Below, piece by piece: positions 8,804-18,434 of a stretch of DNA of 35,204 nt. The notes under the pieces are model-generated. The model had not been told where the DNA came from. It saw only the letters and a program-made list of their open reading frames with translations, and searched no databases. Each line of letters begins with the position of its first letter. The first letter of the stretch is position 1. This DNA is from a virus. The stretch is from positions 1-35,204 of IMG/VR virus record IMGVR_UViG_3300046010_016315; one strand, written 5' to 3'. Made by a program: the position numbers and the translations under genes.

Positions 8804-11752
8804 TTATCCTAAAATTAAAACTCTTTCGTCTTGGGTTATAATATTTCTATCATCTTGTGTTAGAAGCTCTGGATAATATATTGTTCCAAGAGAATCGTAT
8901 ATTTTAACATCTAATGAATTTATGTTTCTTCCTATTGAAACATTTGCCACATCTGAACTGAACGATATTGTCGTGTTGGCAAATATGACACCGTTTGAAT
9001 AGCTAACGTATGTGACAGTGCCATGAAACACACTGCTGCCATTGACAACTCTAACACGATCACCTATGAAAACAATATCTTGTAACTTGTTCTGTGTATT
9101 ACTGTATTCACCGTTGTTAATTAGATCATACTGATCTGTAATTGTTCTTATATTTATTCTATTATTGGAAGTCAAGACATTTGCTGTTGCAACGTTCGCA
9201 AATGAGGTGAATACATTATCTCTAATAATAATTGTATTGCTGGTCGAATCGATGACTTGTACAATTCCAGAATAAACATTTGGACCGTATTGAGAATTAA
9301 GTGATATCGACATTCCTGTCTGTGCTATAGCTTCAATATTTGCACCGACAAGATTGAACAATTGTATAATATTATTACTTGGATTTTCAAACGTTGTGTA
9401 AATTGCTGCGTTAGAACCTGGATTACCAGTATAACCACCTAATGTTCTTGAATTTGATTGAAATGTTTCTCTGTGTACGTCAATTGTTTGCTGAGATTTC
9501 AATGCGTTGAAAGGTATCACTTTCATGCCAGAAGGATGTAACAATTGATATAGAACTTCTTTATAAGCTTCGAAAGATTTTTCTACAGTTAGTCGATATG
9601 TGAAGTTGTTATAGTCTTCGTCTTCTAGAACCTGGAAAGAACTTGGAAATCCATCATCATTTAGATACTGCCCCTGCCCAATAATTAATCCATTTAAAAA
9701 TCTTGCTGTAGCTTGTGCTGCGCCATTTCCGTATGTTCGAATACCATTTCTGAATAAGAAATTTCCCGATGCGTCGAGAGTGTTATATGATGTTACTAGG
9801 TCAATATAAAGGTTCGAACCACTAACTCTATCTGTAATTTTTAATTGTAAGTCTGTTTTGGTGTTTGATGTATAGTTGTATGTTCTGAGAGTGTATAAAG
9901 AATCTTCGGTGTTTGCAACATCTTCTTGTAATAAAGATATTGAATCAACAAAAGCTCTGAAAACTGAAGATTTTACATTAGGACCCTGATATATTAATTC
10001 ACCAGCTTTCACAACATCAGAAGGGTTTACATTTTTTACAATCAAATCTCTAACTCTTAAAGAAACGTTTGGTGCAGAAATATAATCTTCACCAAAATTT
10101 TCAATTACAAATGAGGTGATTGCTCCAATACCCCTTTCATCATCTGTTACAGAAAACTCTGCTCCTGTTCCCAGAATATTTGTAACAGTCAATTCTGCTC
10201 CAGACCCTCCTGAGCTAATGATTTCTAGCGTCGGAAGAGAATTTTGCCTATAACCTAGCCCACCTTTAGGAGTTGTTATAGTAGAAGATGCTCCATTTGA
10301 AAATTGATACTCTACTAATACAATTGAACCTGTACTATTGACTTTCACATTTGCATTCGCTCCTACTCCTCCTGCACTATTAGCAAAAACTACAATATCT
10401 CCGTTTGCATAACCTGTTCCTGGAGTGGAGATTGTAATTGGTCCAAGTATACCTAAAGCTCCCAAATCTCCTTTAATTGGATTAGAAATATTTGGATCAA
10501 GAGTATCGTAAATTGATATAGCTGAAACCGCAGGTAAAGATGTGTAACCTCCACCACCATTGTTTAATATAACAGTATCTATTGAGTATGTTGAATATGC
10601 AATAAAAGACAAAGCGTTTGCAAGAGTGCAATTTACATTTGCGCTTGTATTTGCAGGTAGTGCAGTGTAAACACCACCAATTGTCATATTTCTGACGCCT
10701 GTACTCAAATAATCTGATGGTATAAATGCAACATTTATCTCTGTTGCCGGGTCTACAGTGGAAACATTCGCAATTGCGCCTGAACCGCCGCCGCCAGTAA
10801 ATCTGATTACAGTGTTTGGATCCTGTCTATATCCATAAGAGCCATCAATAACCTCGATGCTTCTAAGTGAACCGGCAGTTGTTTCTGAAACAAAAGCTCT
10901 TGCTCCCACTCCAGTCGGAGAATTTAATCCTCCATAAAAAATTACAGGATCACCTGAATAGGTGCTTGACCTGCCCACATAAAGTCTTCCTCTTTTTTGA
11001 GGATTTATATCAACTGACGAAATACTACCGAGTATTTTTGCTTCTAATATTCCTGCACCGACGATTGTTGATGCAACAATTTCACCATCTTTAAAATATA
11101 CGGGTTGATTATTATTATCGACTATTTTTACATTTTCACCGGATTGAAAAAGTCTTTGAATATTTGAAATGTAAACTTCGATGTTGTCGCCAACTGCAAT
11201 AGCTCTTTCTATTGTTGCTATAGATTTAGATGTTTCGCCGAAAATTCTTAAGTTATTTGTTGAAAGCCAGTTTTCATCATTTGTATCGAGTCTTAAACTT
11301 TTAGAAACATACCACTTACCATCCGATGCTTTAAGTACAGCATCTCTTGTTAAAAATATTTCTGCATCAGAATTGTATAATGCTCTGAACAAAAATTGAT
11401 AGGATGATGGTGTTCCTTTATGTGTGTATAATTGTCGTGCAATTTTTATCAACTTTGCTTTGTCAGCCAGAGCATCTTTTGGAAAATTGGGCATGAAGTC
11501 ATTGATAAAATAATCAATGAACTTGTTAAAAGATTCTCCTGGTTTTACAAAATCAATATTGGAATAATTTAAAAGATTTTGTGTTGAATAGATTGGTCCC
11601 TCTTTTCCCGAACCAGTGTTACTCTGTTCCATCCATTCATAGTATGCTTGAATGAAAGAAACAAAAGTTTGATACTCTGTGGTACTCCTGATAAACTCAG
11701 GAAGTTCTTTAGGTATCTTTAGAGATGTTCTTTTGGCAAAATCTGTAGTCAT
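8804..11752 (-). CDS. Large baseplate wedge protein, gp7-like by size and position
   Basis: A 982-aa protein lying between gp6 and gp8, exactly where T4 places gp7 (1032 aa), the wedge initiator. I see no clear residue-level match to T4 gp7, so this is a positional assignment. The N-terminal 150 residues are helical and distinctive (LPEFIRSTTEYQTFVSFIQA followed by Y-Y-E-W-M-E-Q; later THKGTPSSYQFLFRALY), a block known from large structural proteins of T4-like marine phages. The remainder is built of Gly-rich beta repeats of the type G-G-G-G-S-G-A / G-x-G-Y-x-x-x-P, as in gp6 here. Overlap-free 5-base spacing to gp6 suggests co-transcription and co-assembly. Confidence 0.75.
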   Translation of the reverse strand: MTTDFAKRTSLKIPKELPEFIRSTTEYQTFVSFIQAYYEWMEQSNTGSGKEGPIYSTQNLLNYSNIDFVKPGESFNKFIDYFINDFMPNFPKDALADKAKLIKIARQLYTHKGTPSSYQFLFRALYNSDAEIFLTRDAVLKASDGKWYVSKSLRLDTNDENWLSTNNLRIFGETSKSIATIERAIAVGDNIEVYISNIQRLFQSGENVKIVDNNNQPVYFKDGEIVASTIVGAGILEAKILGSISSVDINPQKRGRLYVGRSSTYSGDPVIFYGGLNSPTGVGARAFVSETTAGSLRSIEVIDGSYGYRQDPNTVIRFTGGGGSGAIANVSTVDPATEINVAFIPSDYLSTGVRNMTIGGVYTALPANTSANVNCTLANALSFIAYSTYSIDTVILNNGGGGYTSLPAVSAISIYDTLDPNISNPIKGDLGALGILGPITISTPGTGYANGDIVVFANSAGGVGANANVKVNSTGSIVLVEYQFSNGASSTITTPKGGLGYRQNSLPTLEIISSGGSGAELTVTNILGTGAEFSVTDDERGIGAITSFVIENFGEDYISAPNVSLRVRDLIVKNVNPSDVVKAGELIYQGPNVKSSVFRAFVDSISLLQEDVANTEDSLYTLRTYNYTSNTKTDLQLKITDRVSGSNLYIDLVTSYNTLDASGNFLFRNGIRTYGNGAAQATARFLNGLIIGQGQYLNDDGFPSSFQVLEDEDYNNFTYRLTVEKSFEAYKEVLYQLLHPSGMKVIPFNALKSQQTIDVHRETFQSNSRTLGGYTGNPGSNAAIYTTFENPSNNIIQLFNLVGANIEAIAQTGMSISLNSQYGPNVYSGIVQVIDSTSNTIIIRDNVFTSFANVATANVLTSNNRINIRTITDQYDLINNGEYSNTQNKLQDIVFIGDRVRVVNGSSVFHGTVTYVSYSNGVIFANTTISFSSDVANVSIGRNINSLDVKIYDSLGTIYYPELLTQDDRNIITQDERVLILG

Positions 11753-11757
11753 TCTTA

Positions 11758-13827
11758 TTATGCGTTAACTGTTACTGTTACTGAATCTGGATCAAATTCG
11801 TCTATCGCTACTATTTTATTGTATGTTGAAGAAATGATCGTTGAATCCGGTACCACTGAGATAGTGAACTGCCCTAAAGCATTATTGATTGCAAACGGAG
11901 CAAAATCAGTTATCGTGATAATTCCTTTTTCATAATCAATTGTACCGGCGTTTGGATTTAAGATTACTTTTATATTATTATTGTTGTAATAATAGGTTCT
12001 TAAAGCTCCTATTGAACCTTGAAGATTTGCAACTCCGAAAGCGAAACCTCCAGAAGAATCTCCTGTGGCTGGTGATACCGTGACTGTTGCTTGAGTGTAA
12101 TTGGCACCAGCAGTAAGAATTTCTATATTAACTACTCTAGAACCCGCTAATACTGCTCTTGCTGTTGCTCCAGAACCATCACCAGATATTGTTACAATTG
12201 GCGTTCGAATATAACCAAACCCTTGGTTCACAATACTAATTGATTCTATACCATTAGTAATAGCTGGTACTTCTTCAAAGAAAACACCTGTTCGGATTGT
12301 ATTATTTGAATTTCTGTCTCTAACACTTACGTCAGGTGATGAGTATACACCAGCATTGAAGTAATTTCTTTTTAACTTGACACCAAAGTCTAATTTATAT
12401 GTCGTCGAAGTGTTTAAAGTTGGAAATATTTTTTTCTGAAGTCTAACTGTAGTTTCATTTGTTATGATTGAAGGGCTTGCCAATTGTATCGAAGTGATTA
12501 ATTCTGGCAATTTAAATGTAGAATTAAAAGTGTTTAAAGTAGTTTTACCAAAATTAATAATCGCTGTTCTTACGGTAGATTGTAATTGCCCAGCCGTCAA
12601 ATTAGTTTTTCTTGGATCGTATAAAACTTTTGTTTCAAGTCTGACATAATTATAATCAGGGTCCACAATTTGTGGAGTTACCGTCAGCACACTGATTGGT
12701 TTAATAACTTCTTCAATCAATCTTTCTTTTTGCGTAGGTGTTAGAATGAACCCACCCGAAGGTTTTACTGCGCAGAAAAGTTGCCCATAAACGGGTGGAT
12801 CATTTTCTTCACCACCCCATACAGAAACAGATTCAATCGGTAAATTAGTAGAATTGTTTTGTATAAGATAAATGTAATCTTCTTTTGTGACTGCTCTACC
12901 TTGAGCAAGATATGCTTTTGGTGCGGTGAATTTTATTGAATCTAACGTTTCACGGTCTGCTCCAGCCGAAGCTGATGTTACCGAATTTACAATCGTATTT
13001 GAAAAACCACCAACACTTGACATCAAAACAAAAGAATTGGCACCAGAAGATAAAGATCCATCTGTTGTAATGTAAGTTACGTTGATTACATTGTTATTGA
13101 TGAGTTTTTTACCTAGAATATTATCACCGAAATATATTTGATAATTACCGTTCATACCCTCTTGTAGAAAATATACTTTTGAAGAGGGAGTTAATTTAAT
13201 AAAATCTGTTGCAAGAGTATAAACTTCTGAAGTAGCATTTGAAGATGATTCTTGAACGGAAACTGTGAGTGTTGCAGTGTCGATGTTAGTATCAGGTATT
13301 TCAAATATTTGACTAGGATTTGATGCTGCATCATAGACGAAACTGTAACTTGCCGCTGTACCCTGTGCTATGATTACATCATTAAATATTGCCGTATTTG
13401 ATGATGCATTTACTGTTTGTGCATTTGTAGAAACAAAAGTGTAATTGACACCATCGACAGATTCTGAAAGAAACGGGGTGAATTTTGGAAGCGTCAATGA
13501 ACCTGTTGTGACCTGATTGACTCTGACTTGTACTGATGCTTTTGGTGCTACGGCTGATCTTGGAGTGTAGTTGAGTAATTTTGCATGTGACACAACTGAA
13601 TTTCTTTGAACTGCTGAATCTAAAAACAATTCATTTGCAATCATGTTCAAATAATAGGCATTGTATTGCGTATTATATGAAAGTAAATCTAACAATACAG
13701 ACAGAGCAGAAGCATCAAAATTATAATCTTTGAGTGTGTCCTGTTGCTGCAAAAAACCTTTGAGACTCGATTTGATAGCATCAAAATCTAGGTTTGTTAT
13801 TTGGAGCCCTGAATTAGCTGACGCCAT
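11758..13827 (-). CDS. 6: Baseplate wedge protein gp6 (baseplate J family)
   Basis: This 689-aa protein matches T4 gp6 (660 aa), the protein forming the dimer ring that ties wedges together around the baseplate. Recognisable parts are the N-terminus (NLDFDAIKSSLKGFLQQQ, then F-D-A-S-A-L-S-V-L-L-D-L-L-S-Y-N-T-Q-Y-N), the block ANELFLDSAVQRNSVVSHAK and the L-L-N-Y-T-P-R-S sequence. A later block near residues 290-340 (TAPKAYLAQGRAVTKEDYIY) is the baseplate J-like signature. A Gly-rich repeat region near residues 530-590 resembles inserts in neighbouring proteins. Its ATG overlaps the gp25 stop as TAATG, indicating translational coupling. Confidence 0.93.
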   Translation of the reverse strand: MASANSGLQITNLDFDAIKSSLKGFLQQQDTLKDYNFDASALSVLLDLLSYNTQYNAYYLNMIANELFLDSAVQRNSVVSHAKLLNYTPRSAVAPKASVQVRVNQVTTGSLTLPKFTPFLSESVDGVNYTFVSTNAQTVNASSNTAIFNDVIIAQGTAASYSFVYDAASNPSQIFEIPDTNIDTATLTVSVQESSSNATSEVYTLATDFIKLTPSSKVYFLQEGMNGNYQIYFGDNILGKKLINNNVINVTYITTDGSLSSGANSFVLMSSVGGFSNTIVNSVTSASAGADRETLDSIKFTAPKAYLAQGRAVTKEDYIYLIQNNSTNLPIESVSVWGGEENDPPVYGQLFCAVKPSGGFILTPTQKERLIEEVIKPISVLTVTPQIVDPDYNYVRLETKVLYDPRKTNLTAGQLQSTVRTAIINFGKTTLNTFNSTFKLPELITSIQLASPSIITNETTVRLQKKIFPTLNTSTTYKLDFGVKLKRNYFNAGVYSSPDVSVRDRNSNNTIRTGVFFEEVPAITNGIESISIVNQGFGYIRTPIVTISGDGSGATARAVLAGSRVVNIEILTAGANYTQATVTVSPATGDSSGGFAFGVANLQGSIGALRTYYYNNNNIKVILNPNAGTIDYEKGIITITDFAPFAINNALGQFTISVVPDSTIISSTYNKIVAIDEFDPDSVTVTVNA

Positions 13828-14222
13828 TACCTTGTCCTCTCAAGTATAAGACTTATTTCTGTTGGTTGCACGTTATTTGCAATGAAGAATAATAAACTAA
13901 CACTGTATGCATTATTATCAGGATCTTCATCTACAGTGACCTGAGCTAAATTTACTCTGGGTTCAAAGTTGTTTATCGTTTCTTCTATTTCTTTTTTGAT
14001 ATTATCAGCCGTCAAGAACGACATGGGTTCAAACAGCAATTGATCTATTCTTGAACCAAAGTTTGATTGGAACGGTCTTTCATAATTTTTCGTAAGAAGC
14101 AAGTAACGCAAGGATCTGATCACAGCCATTTCATCATAGCTTAATGCGATATCGTTTTTACCAGGAGTTCTAGTAAAAGAGAAATCTAAATCGGCATATC
14201 TTTTTTTAAGTGTCTGTACCAT
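13827..14222 (-). CDS. 25: Baseplate wedge protein gp25
   Basis: At 131 aa this is almost the length of T4 gp25 (132 aa). It carries the family core: Y-A-D-L-D-F-S-F near the start, then D-E-M-A-V-I-R-S-L-R-Y-L-L-L-T, R-P-F-Q-S-N-F-G-S-R-I, and L-L-F-E-P-M-S. gp25 forms the sheath-initiating core bundle with gp6 and gp53 and is conserved in all contractile injection systems; the old lysozyme annotation is a family name only. It precedes gp6 with a 1-base overlap. A 97-base gap upstream carries a possible hairpin terminator and a weak late-promoter-like element. Confidence 0.95.
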   Translation of the reverse strand: MVQTLKKRYADLDFSFTRTPGKNDIALSYDEMAVIRSLRYLLLTKNYERPFQSNFGSRIDQLLFEPMSFLTADNIKKEIEETINNFEPRVNLAQVTVDEDPDNNAYSVSLLFFIANNVQPTEISLILERTR

Positions 14223-14226
14223 TTTA

Positions 14227-14234
14227 TTATTTAT
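14227..14234 (-). promoter_or_regulatory. Possible late promoter GATAAATA before gp25
   Basis: On the minus strand the intergenic region reads C-GATAAATA-ATAAAATG, with the ATG being gp25. This fits a relaxed N-ATAAATA late -10 consensus. The spacing would put the transcript start at or within the start codon, so it would give a leaderless message, or the element is only an AT-rich leader. Weak support. Confidence 0.25.
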
Positions 14235-14265
14235 CGTAGAAGTAAAATGACTTTTTAAAACTCAA

Positions 14266-14291
14266 GGACCTGCTCGAAAAATTTCAGGGCC
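14266..14291 (-). terminator. Possible hairpin terminator between the 280-aa gene and gp25
   Basis: On the minus strand GGCCCTG and CAGGTCC flank a 12-base loop, a 7-bp stem with one mismatch, followed within about 10 bases by a TTTTAAAAA stretch. It lies after the stop of the 280-aa gene and before gp25. The palindrome CGAAAATTTTCG just upstream (14298-14309) adds structure. The T-run is not perfect, so it may be a partial terminator or processing site. Confidence 0.35.
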
Positions 14292-14319
14292 GGAACGAAA
14301 ATTTTCGAAAATTCCTTTT

Positions 14320-15162
14320 TTAAGTATTTGCCGTGTTTGCCGTAATATTAGCTGACTGTGCCAGGTCTGCTTTAAGTCTATCTGTACCAATTAAACTATA
14401 AATCAGATTATTTTGAGTATTTCCTATCAAATTAAATGAAGTTAATTTCATTGTATCCGTGACTATTATCGTTGCATTCGTAAAAAAGCTCCAATCTGAT
14501 GTTCTTCTCAAATAAATAAAATCTTTCAAAATATTGACATGATTATTAATCGTATCTACTTGAGCAGGGCTTAAATAACAGTTGCCATTTACTATTGATA
14601 CGGCATTATTTAGAGTGATGAAATCTGAAGCAATTATTGTGTTGTTGCTTTCTAATTCACTTGAAACATAAAGAGAAGTCATACTACCCAACATGGGCGT
14701 TGTATTTTTAATATTGTCAGTGGTACTCAAAATTCTAAGTAATTGATTTCCTATTGTCGTAGCAGTATCTAAACTGGGTATCGTATCTGTATTCGATGTC
14801 ATTGTTACCACACCAGATAAATTATCGGTGTGATTTTTGAATTCTTGTATCTCTATCAATAAAGTGTTTGCGCTTTCAAATAATCCATTCGCATTCGCTT
14901 GTGCAAAATCAAAAGGCACTGTATTTGCAAAAACTACAATACTAGTTGTATTAGATATTAAAGTATTGCATACATTAGCTAAAGGATTCTTATAATAATT
15001 TGTCATCATGATATTACCATTTGCAATATCTGATTGCATCCATGGATCTATTCTCATTGGCGCCGCATTCAAAAACGCATTTGCTTGAGGGCTTAAATAC
15101 TGCGCATCTCCAAAACGAGAAGAGTCGAAATTATATCCCAACTTATCAAATAAACTTGTCAT
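14320..15162 (-). CDS. Conserved-looking structural protein of unknown function
   Basis: I do not recognise this 280-aa protein. It begins MTSLFDKLGYNFDSSRFGDA and has a moderately hydrophobic, Asn/Thr-rich sequence with no membrane segment or catalytic motif. Helical heptad-like stretches (residues about 100-115 and 200-225) alternate with Ser/Thr/Asn stretches. It ends with A-N-I-T-A-N-T-A-N-T. Its place between the gp5-like spike and gp25 in the baseplate operon implies a virion or hub-assembly role. It starts 10 bases after the spike stop, so it is co-transcribed. Candidates would be a hub accessory or short fibre subunit, but this is inference from position only. Confidence 0.6.
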   Translation of the reverse strand: MTSLFDKLGYNFDSSRFGDAQYLSPQANAFLNAAPMRIDPWMQSDIANGNIMMTNYYKNPLANVCNTLISNTTSIVVFANTVPFDFAQANANGLFESANTLLIEIQEFKNHTDNLSGVVTMTSNTDTIPSLDTATTIGNQLLRILSTTDNIKNTTPMLGSMTSLYVSSELESNNTIIASDFITLNNAVSIVNGNCYLSPAQVDTINNHVNILKDFIYLRRTSDWSFFTNATIIVTDTMKLTSFNLIGNTQNNLIYSLIGTDRLKADLAQSANITANTANT

Positions 15163-15172
15163 AATATCCTCA

Positions 15173-15952
15173 TTACATTAATGGTATAGGTGTGCCCGTC
15201 ATACCTCGGGGAGCAGGGTGAGTATGTGTATTATATAGAAGACGAATTAGCTCCATTGTTCCTCTTACATCTTGAACCGACAATCCCTGTATAATTGGTG
15301 CGAAAACAGAAACTGCGGAAACAATGGGCCCTAAAGTTTCGATACCAAGGTTTGATGAAAGTTTTAAACCAGCCGTAACGTTTTGTATGGCGGAAATAGA
15401 TTGTCTTGAAATGATTGAACCACTAACATTTAAATCACTATTGATATCTACCGATTCTGCCGCTTCAATTGTGACAGTTCCCGTAGCTCCACCTGCAAAC
15501 AAAACAATATCTTCGGCTGAAACTACTTTTACCTTACCAGTCGAATTGATATTTGTCTTACCGTTGACTCTCATATATGAATTGCCGTCAACCTGTGTAT
15601 ATGCGTCCCCCTGAACATTCAAAATAGAATCACCATTTACTGTAATATTACATACGCCACTGATTAAAACATTGTTGTTTGATGCAATAATTTCATATTT
15701 GTCACCAATAACTTTTACGATTTGTTGCCCAGTTGACTGTATTTCCGTAAATGTGCCTGTTCTGTGTTGTATTCTAATTCTTTCTGCACCGGGAGTGTCA
15801 TCCATCTCCATGAAGTGCCCAGATTCGGTTGATGCAACAACCGTATTAAGTGGAGGTTTTGCATCCCAATCTGATGGAGGTTCAGTCCAAGAATAATCTG
15901 GGCTGGGTTTATTTGAGAAAAATTGTGCTTCTTCTTTTGCTTTTGAGGTCAT
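15173..15952 (-). CDS. Baseplate central spike, gp5 C-terminal beta-helix as a separate gene
   Basis: This 259-aa protein matches the C-terminal beta-helix of T4 gp5 and of VgrG/gpV spikes. The entry block GHFMEMDDTPGAERIRIQHR, then T-G-T-F-T-E-I, is the standard signature preceding the helix. Residues about 75-185 are repeated beta strands (for example G-D-A-Y-T-Q-V-D-G-N-S-Y-M-R-V-N-G-K-T). Near the C-terminus THTHP (His243, His245) matches the H-x-H metal site that sharpens spike tips. It would pierce the outer membrane. T4 makes this part as one polypeptide with the OB fold and a lysozyme; here the OB part is the adjacent upstream gene, joined by a TAATG overlap, and no lysozyme is seen. 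Confidence 0.88.
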   Translation of the reverse strand: MTSKAKEEAQFFSNKPSPDYSWTEPPSDWDAKPPLNTVVASTESGHFMEMDDTPGAERIRIQHRTGTFTEIQSTGQQIVKVIGDKYEIIASNNNVLISGVCNITVNGDSILNVQGDAYTQVDGNSYMRVNGKTNINSTGKVKVVSAEDIVLFAGGATGTVTIEAAESVDINSDLNVSGSIISRQSISAIQNVTAGLKLSSNLGIETLGPIVSAVSVFAPIIQGLSVQDVRGTMELIRLLYNTHTHPAPRGMTGTPIPLM

Positions 15953-17004
15953 TATGCAGTTCCATAAGATTTGGGGTCTAAAACATTTTTGGCTGAATTT
16001 GCGGTTGATTGAGCATTTCCTTGAACGTTGATTGCACTTTGTGTTGCATTTGTAACATCTCTATACAATCCTGACAATTGCCCAATTAAACTTTCATCGT
16101 CTGCACCAGTTGATTCAAAACCAAGTGCTCCTGTAATTGCAGAAGTTAACTCTGCTAAACAGTCTCTAAGTAATGCTAAAAGCTGTGCAGGAAGACTTAA
16201 TATCCAACTTATCATTGTTCGTATCCATGCTATATATGATGCAATTTCTAGAATGACTTCATTGATGAAATCGAGTATCTCTTTGATCATTCGTGCATAG
16301 CGTCTTAAAACTTTAATAGCACTTGTAACTTGTTGCGCTAAAGGTGATGGTGAATTTGCCGTAGTAACAGCTTCAATTGCTGTTCTTACAGTTTTGAATA
16401 CTTCCCAATTTTTTAATTCATTTATTGCATTCTGAAATCTGATGTTATTTGCAATATCACAAACATGCGCTCGGTTATTATCCGATTTTTCGATGCCCGT
16501 ACCTTTTGTTGTATATGCAACGGCTGGTGTAGTTGGAGCACCGACTCTCACAGGCTTCATAGCAGGAGTGTCTGTATAAGTAATAGCCCTTACACCCACA
16601 TCAACTGTTGTAGCTTTATCTTTTTCAGTAGTGGAATATTGTTTAGCTGTTGCACTAAATCCTAGTTGTGGAGCATTGTTTGCTTGTTCAGGAACATTTT
16701 GTGGGATTGCAGGAAATACACCAAAATAAACTGGTGATTGTTTTGCTAATCCGTCAGTGAAAAATCCGACCACATAGTCGCCTGGATATGGAGGGGCAAA
16801 ACTGCCTCTCATTCCAAAACCTGAAATTGGCATGGCCCATGGTAAATCTTTTGTTGGTAATTTACTTAAATCAGGAGTGTGTGTACCAAAAATCCTGATT
16901 TTACAACGCCCTAGAAATAAATTGTCTTCTCGGTCCTCTACAACACCGATCCACCAAACAAAATCATCATGCCCTATTATATTTTTAAAATCTTCGTTCA
17001 TCAT
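15952..17004 (-). CDS. 5: Baseplate hub protein, gp5 OB-fold domain, no lysozyme
   Basis: The 350-aa protein starts like T4 gp5: DFVWWIGVVEDREDNLFLGR corresponds to N-W-F-V-G-V-V-E-D-R-M-D-P-L-K-L-G-R, and L-P-W-A-M-P-I-S and P-G-D-Y-V-V-G-F-F follow as in the OB fold (residues about 12-110). The lysozyme domain present in T4 gp5 is absent. Instead residues about 190-345 form a helical, partly hydrophobic region (EILDFINEVILEIASYIAWI), possibly a trimeric stalk. It overlaps the hub gene upstream by ATGA and the spike gene downstream by TAATG, so the three are likely made in fixed ratio. Confidence 0.88.
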   Translation of the reverse strand: MMNEDFKNIIGHDDFVWWIGVVEDREDNLFLGRCKIRIFGTHTPDLSKLPTKDLPWAMPISGFGMRGSFAPPYPGDYVVGFFTDGLAKQSPVYFGVFPAIPQNVPEQANNAPQLGFSATAKQYSTTEKDKATTVDVGVRAITYTDTPAMKPVRVGAPTTPAVAYTTKGTGIEKSDNNRAHVCDIANNIRFQNAINELKNWEVFKTVRTAIEAVTTANSPSPLAQQVTSAIKVLRRYARMIKEILDFINEVILEIASYIAWIRTMISWILSLPAQLLALLRDCLAELTSAITGALGFESTGADDESLIGQLSGLYRDVTNATQSAINVQGNAQSTANSAKNVLDPKSYGTA

Positions 17005-18434
17005 ATTCTACTCCTTATAGCATTTTCCAATTCGTCTATGTTTCTATAAGTATCGACCGAAGATGCATAACTATCTTTTACTACCTCAATTATTGTCTCA
17101 TACTTTTTATTTGAATCTATGATGTGCCTGATAGCCGTAATCATATATCTGCCCGAATTATACTCATCAACTTCTCCAACATTGTATCCTGTACCACTAC
17201 CTTTATTTGAAGGTAAAAATATATCAATAATCATTCCTACAGTTAAATTTGGATCTCCAGCAACTGCAATTTTTATTCTAGAATAGTGTGATAATGCGAT
17301 TTGAGAAAATCTGTGAGAGATATAATTTTCAACAAAAAGATCGTTTGCAACTTCCCATGGTTTTTCCGATATACCTAACGCTTTCTTTTGCCCAGCATTT
17401 GACGTTACCACTTTAACAACAGCTTCATAACTTTCAGTTGGTGTTTTACCTAATCTATTTTTTAATTTTGGTGTTATTGAATGTTTATTTAATGTCGTAG
17501 CATTTTCAAAATAATTTTCATAATTGAAATCGGTAATTTTATATGTTCGAGTAAGAGGATCAATTGAATAAACTCTATTCGAAAATGCTCCAGTTGTTGT
17601 GCCGTACAAAGAATCAAAAGTATTCAAAAAAACATATGACTTAAGCCCAATTAAGTTTCTTGCAAGCTCTGAGGTTTTTAATCCTGAAAATTTATCGCCA
17701 AGGTTTCTTGGCATGTATATGTATCTGTTATATGAATTTTGGCTGAACAAATTTTGTAAAGAGTAAAAGTTAAATCCTTCAGCATTTTCATAGAATAAAA
17801 AATCTGCGCCTTTTTTTCCTATAGGTTTTGCATATTTTGATACCCATTGTATGGTTTCATATGGATTTTTATATGGCAATACTAAATCAAAAACACCTTC
17901 TGTTTCCTGTAGACGAATATATTTTTTATCGATCATCAAATCTTTATTTAAAATGTCATAAACAATTTCACTGATTTTTTTACCTGGGCAACTTCGACTT
18001 AATTTTATTTGTTGGGAAAGAAAAAACTCTTCTGTACAAAAATGTAACGTATATGTTTCAGTGGAGTTATTTGTCAATAATCTTTCACTGATCTTATAGA
18101 CACGAAAATATTTTTCTGTTGTGTATAGATTACCGGCGACTTCTGATTTACTAAATTTTAATTTCAAATAATCAAAACCAGTCATACCGAGTCTGTCGAT
18201 CATGTTAATCGAATCGGTAATCAATATATTACCACTACAAATGCCCGTTAAAATATCCTCATAATATGACATTTCAATCAATAAACTTTTAATGTCTGTT
18301 TTTGCGGTTGAAGTTATTAAGTATGCTTCTTCAAGAGCATAGTCGTCGGCTGTGATTATTCCACTAAACTCAGGAGTTTTGTTTTGCGTGACGGTAATTG
18401 AATTTTTGCCAGCGACTTCAACTTTTTGAACCAT
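17001..18434 (-). CDS. Baseplate hub protein, gp27-like
   Basis: A 477-aa protein placed immediately before the gp5-like pair, as expected for the gp27-type hub that bridges the tail tube and spike (T4 gp27 is 391 aa). Features consistent with the hub/gpD-like fold are the repeated tube-like beta domains: residues about 35-135 (LLIEMSYYEDILTGICSGNI) and the segment D-L-V-L-P-Y-K-N-P-Y-E-T-I-Q-W-V-S-K-Y-A near 210-230, a hallmark of gp27-like hubs in marine T4-like phages. The C-terminal part has D-P-N-L-T-V-G-M-I-I-D-I-F-L-P and G-R-Y-M-I-T-A-I-R-H, typical of hub proteins. Direct identity to T4 gp27 is low, so the assignment rests on pattern and position. Confidence 0.8.
   Translation of the reverse strand: MVQKVEVAGKNSITVTQNKTPEFSGIITADDYALEEAYLITSTAKTDIKSLLIEMSYYEDILTGICSGNILITDSINMIDRLGMTGFDYLKLKFSKSEVAGNLYTTEKYFRVYKISERLLTNNSTETYTLHFCTEEFFLSQQIKLSRSCPGKKISEIVYDILNKDLMIDKKYIRLQETEGVFDLVLPYKNPYETIQWVSKYAKPIGKKGADFLFYENAEGFNFYSLQNLFSQNSYNRYIYMPRNLGDKFSGLKTSELARNLIGLKSYVFLNTFDSLYGTTTGAFSNRVYSIDPLTRTYKITDFNYENYFENATTLNKHSITPKLKNRLGKTPTESYEAVVKVVTSNAGQKKALGISEKPWEVANDLFVENYISHRFSQIALSHYSRIKIAVAGDPNLTVGMIIDIFLPSNKGSGTGYNVGEVDEYNSGRYMITAIRHIIDSNKKYETIIEVVKDSYASSVDTYRNIDELENAIRSRI

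Noticed and set aside
15952-17004. Lysozyme domain expected in gp5
   Set aside because: I looked for the T4 lysozyme catalytic pattern after the OB fold and saw only helical, hydrophobic sequence.
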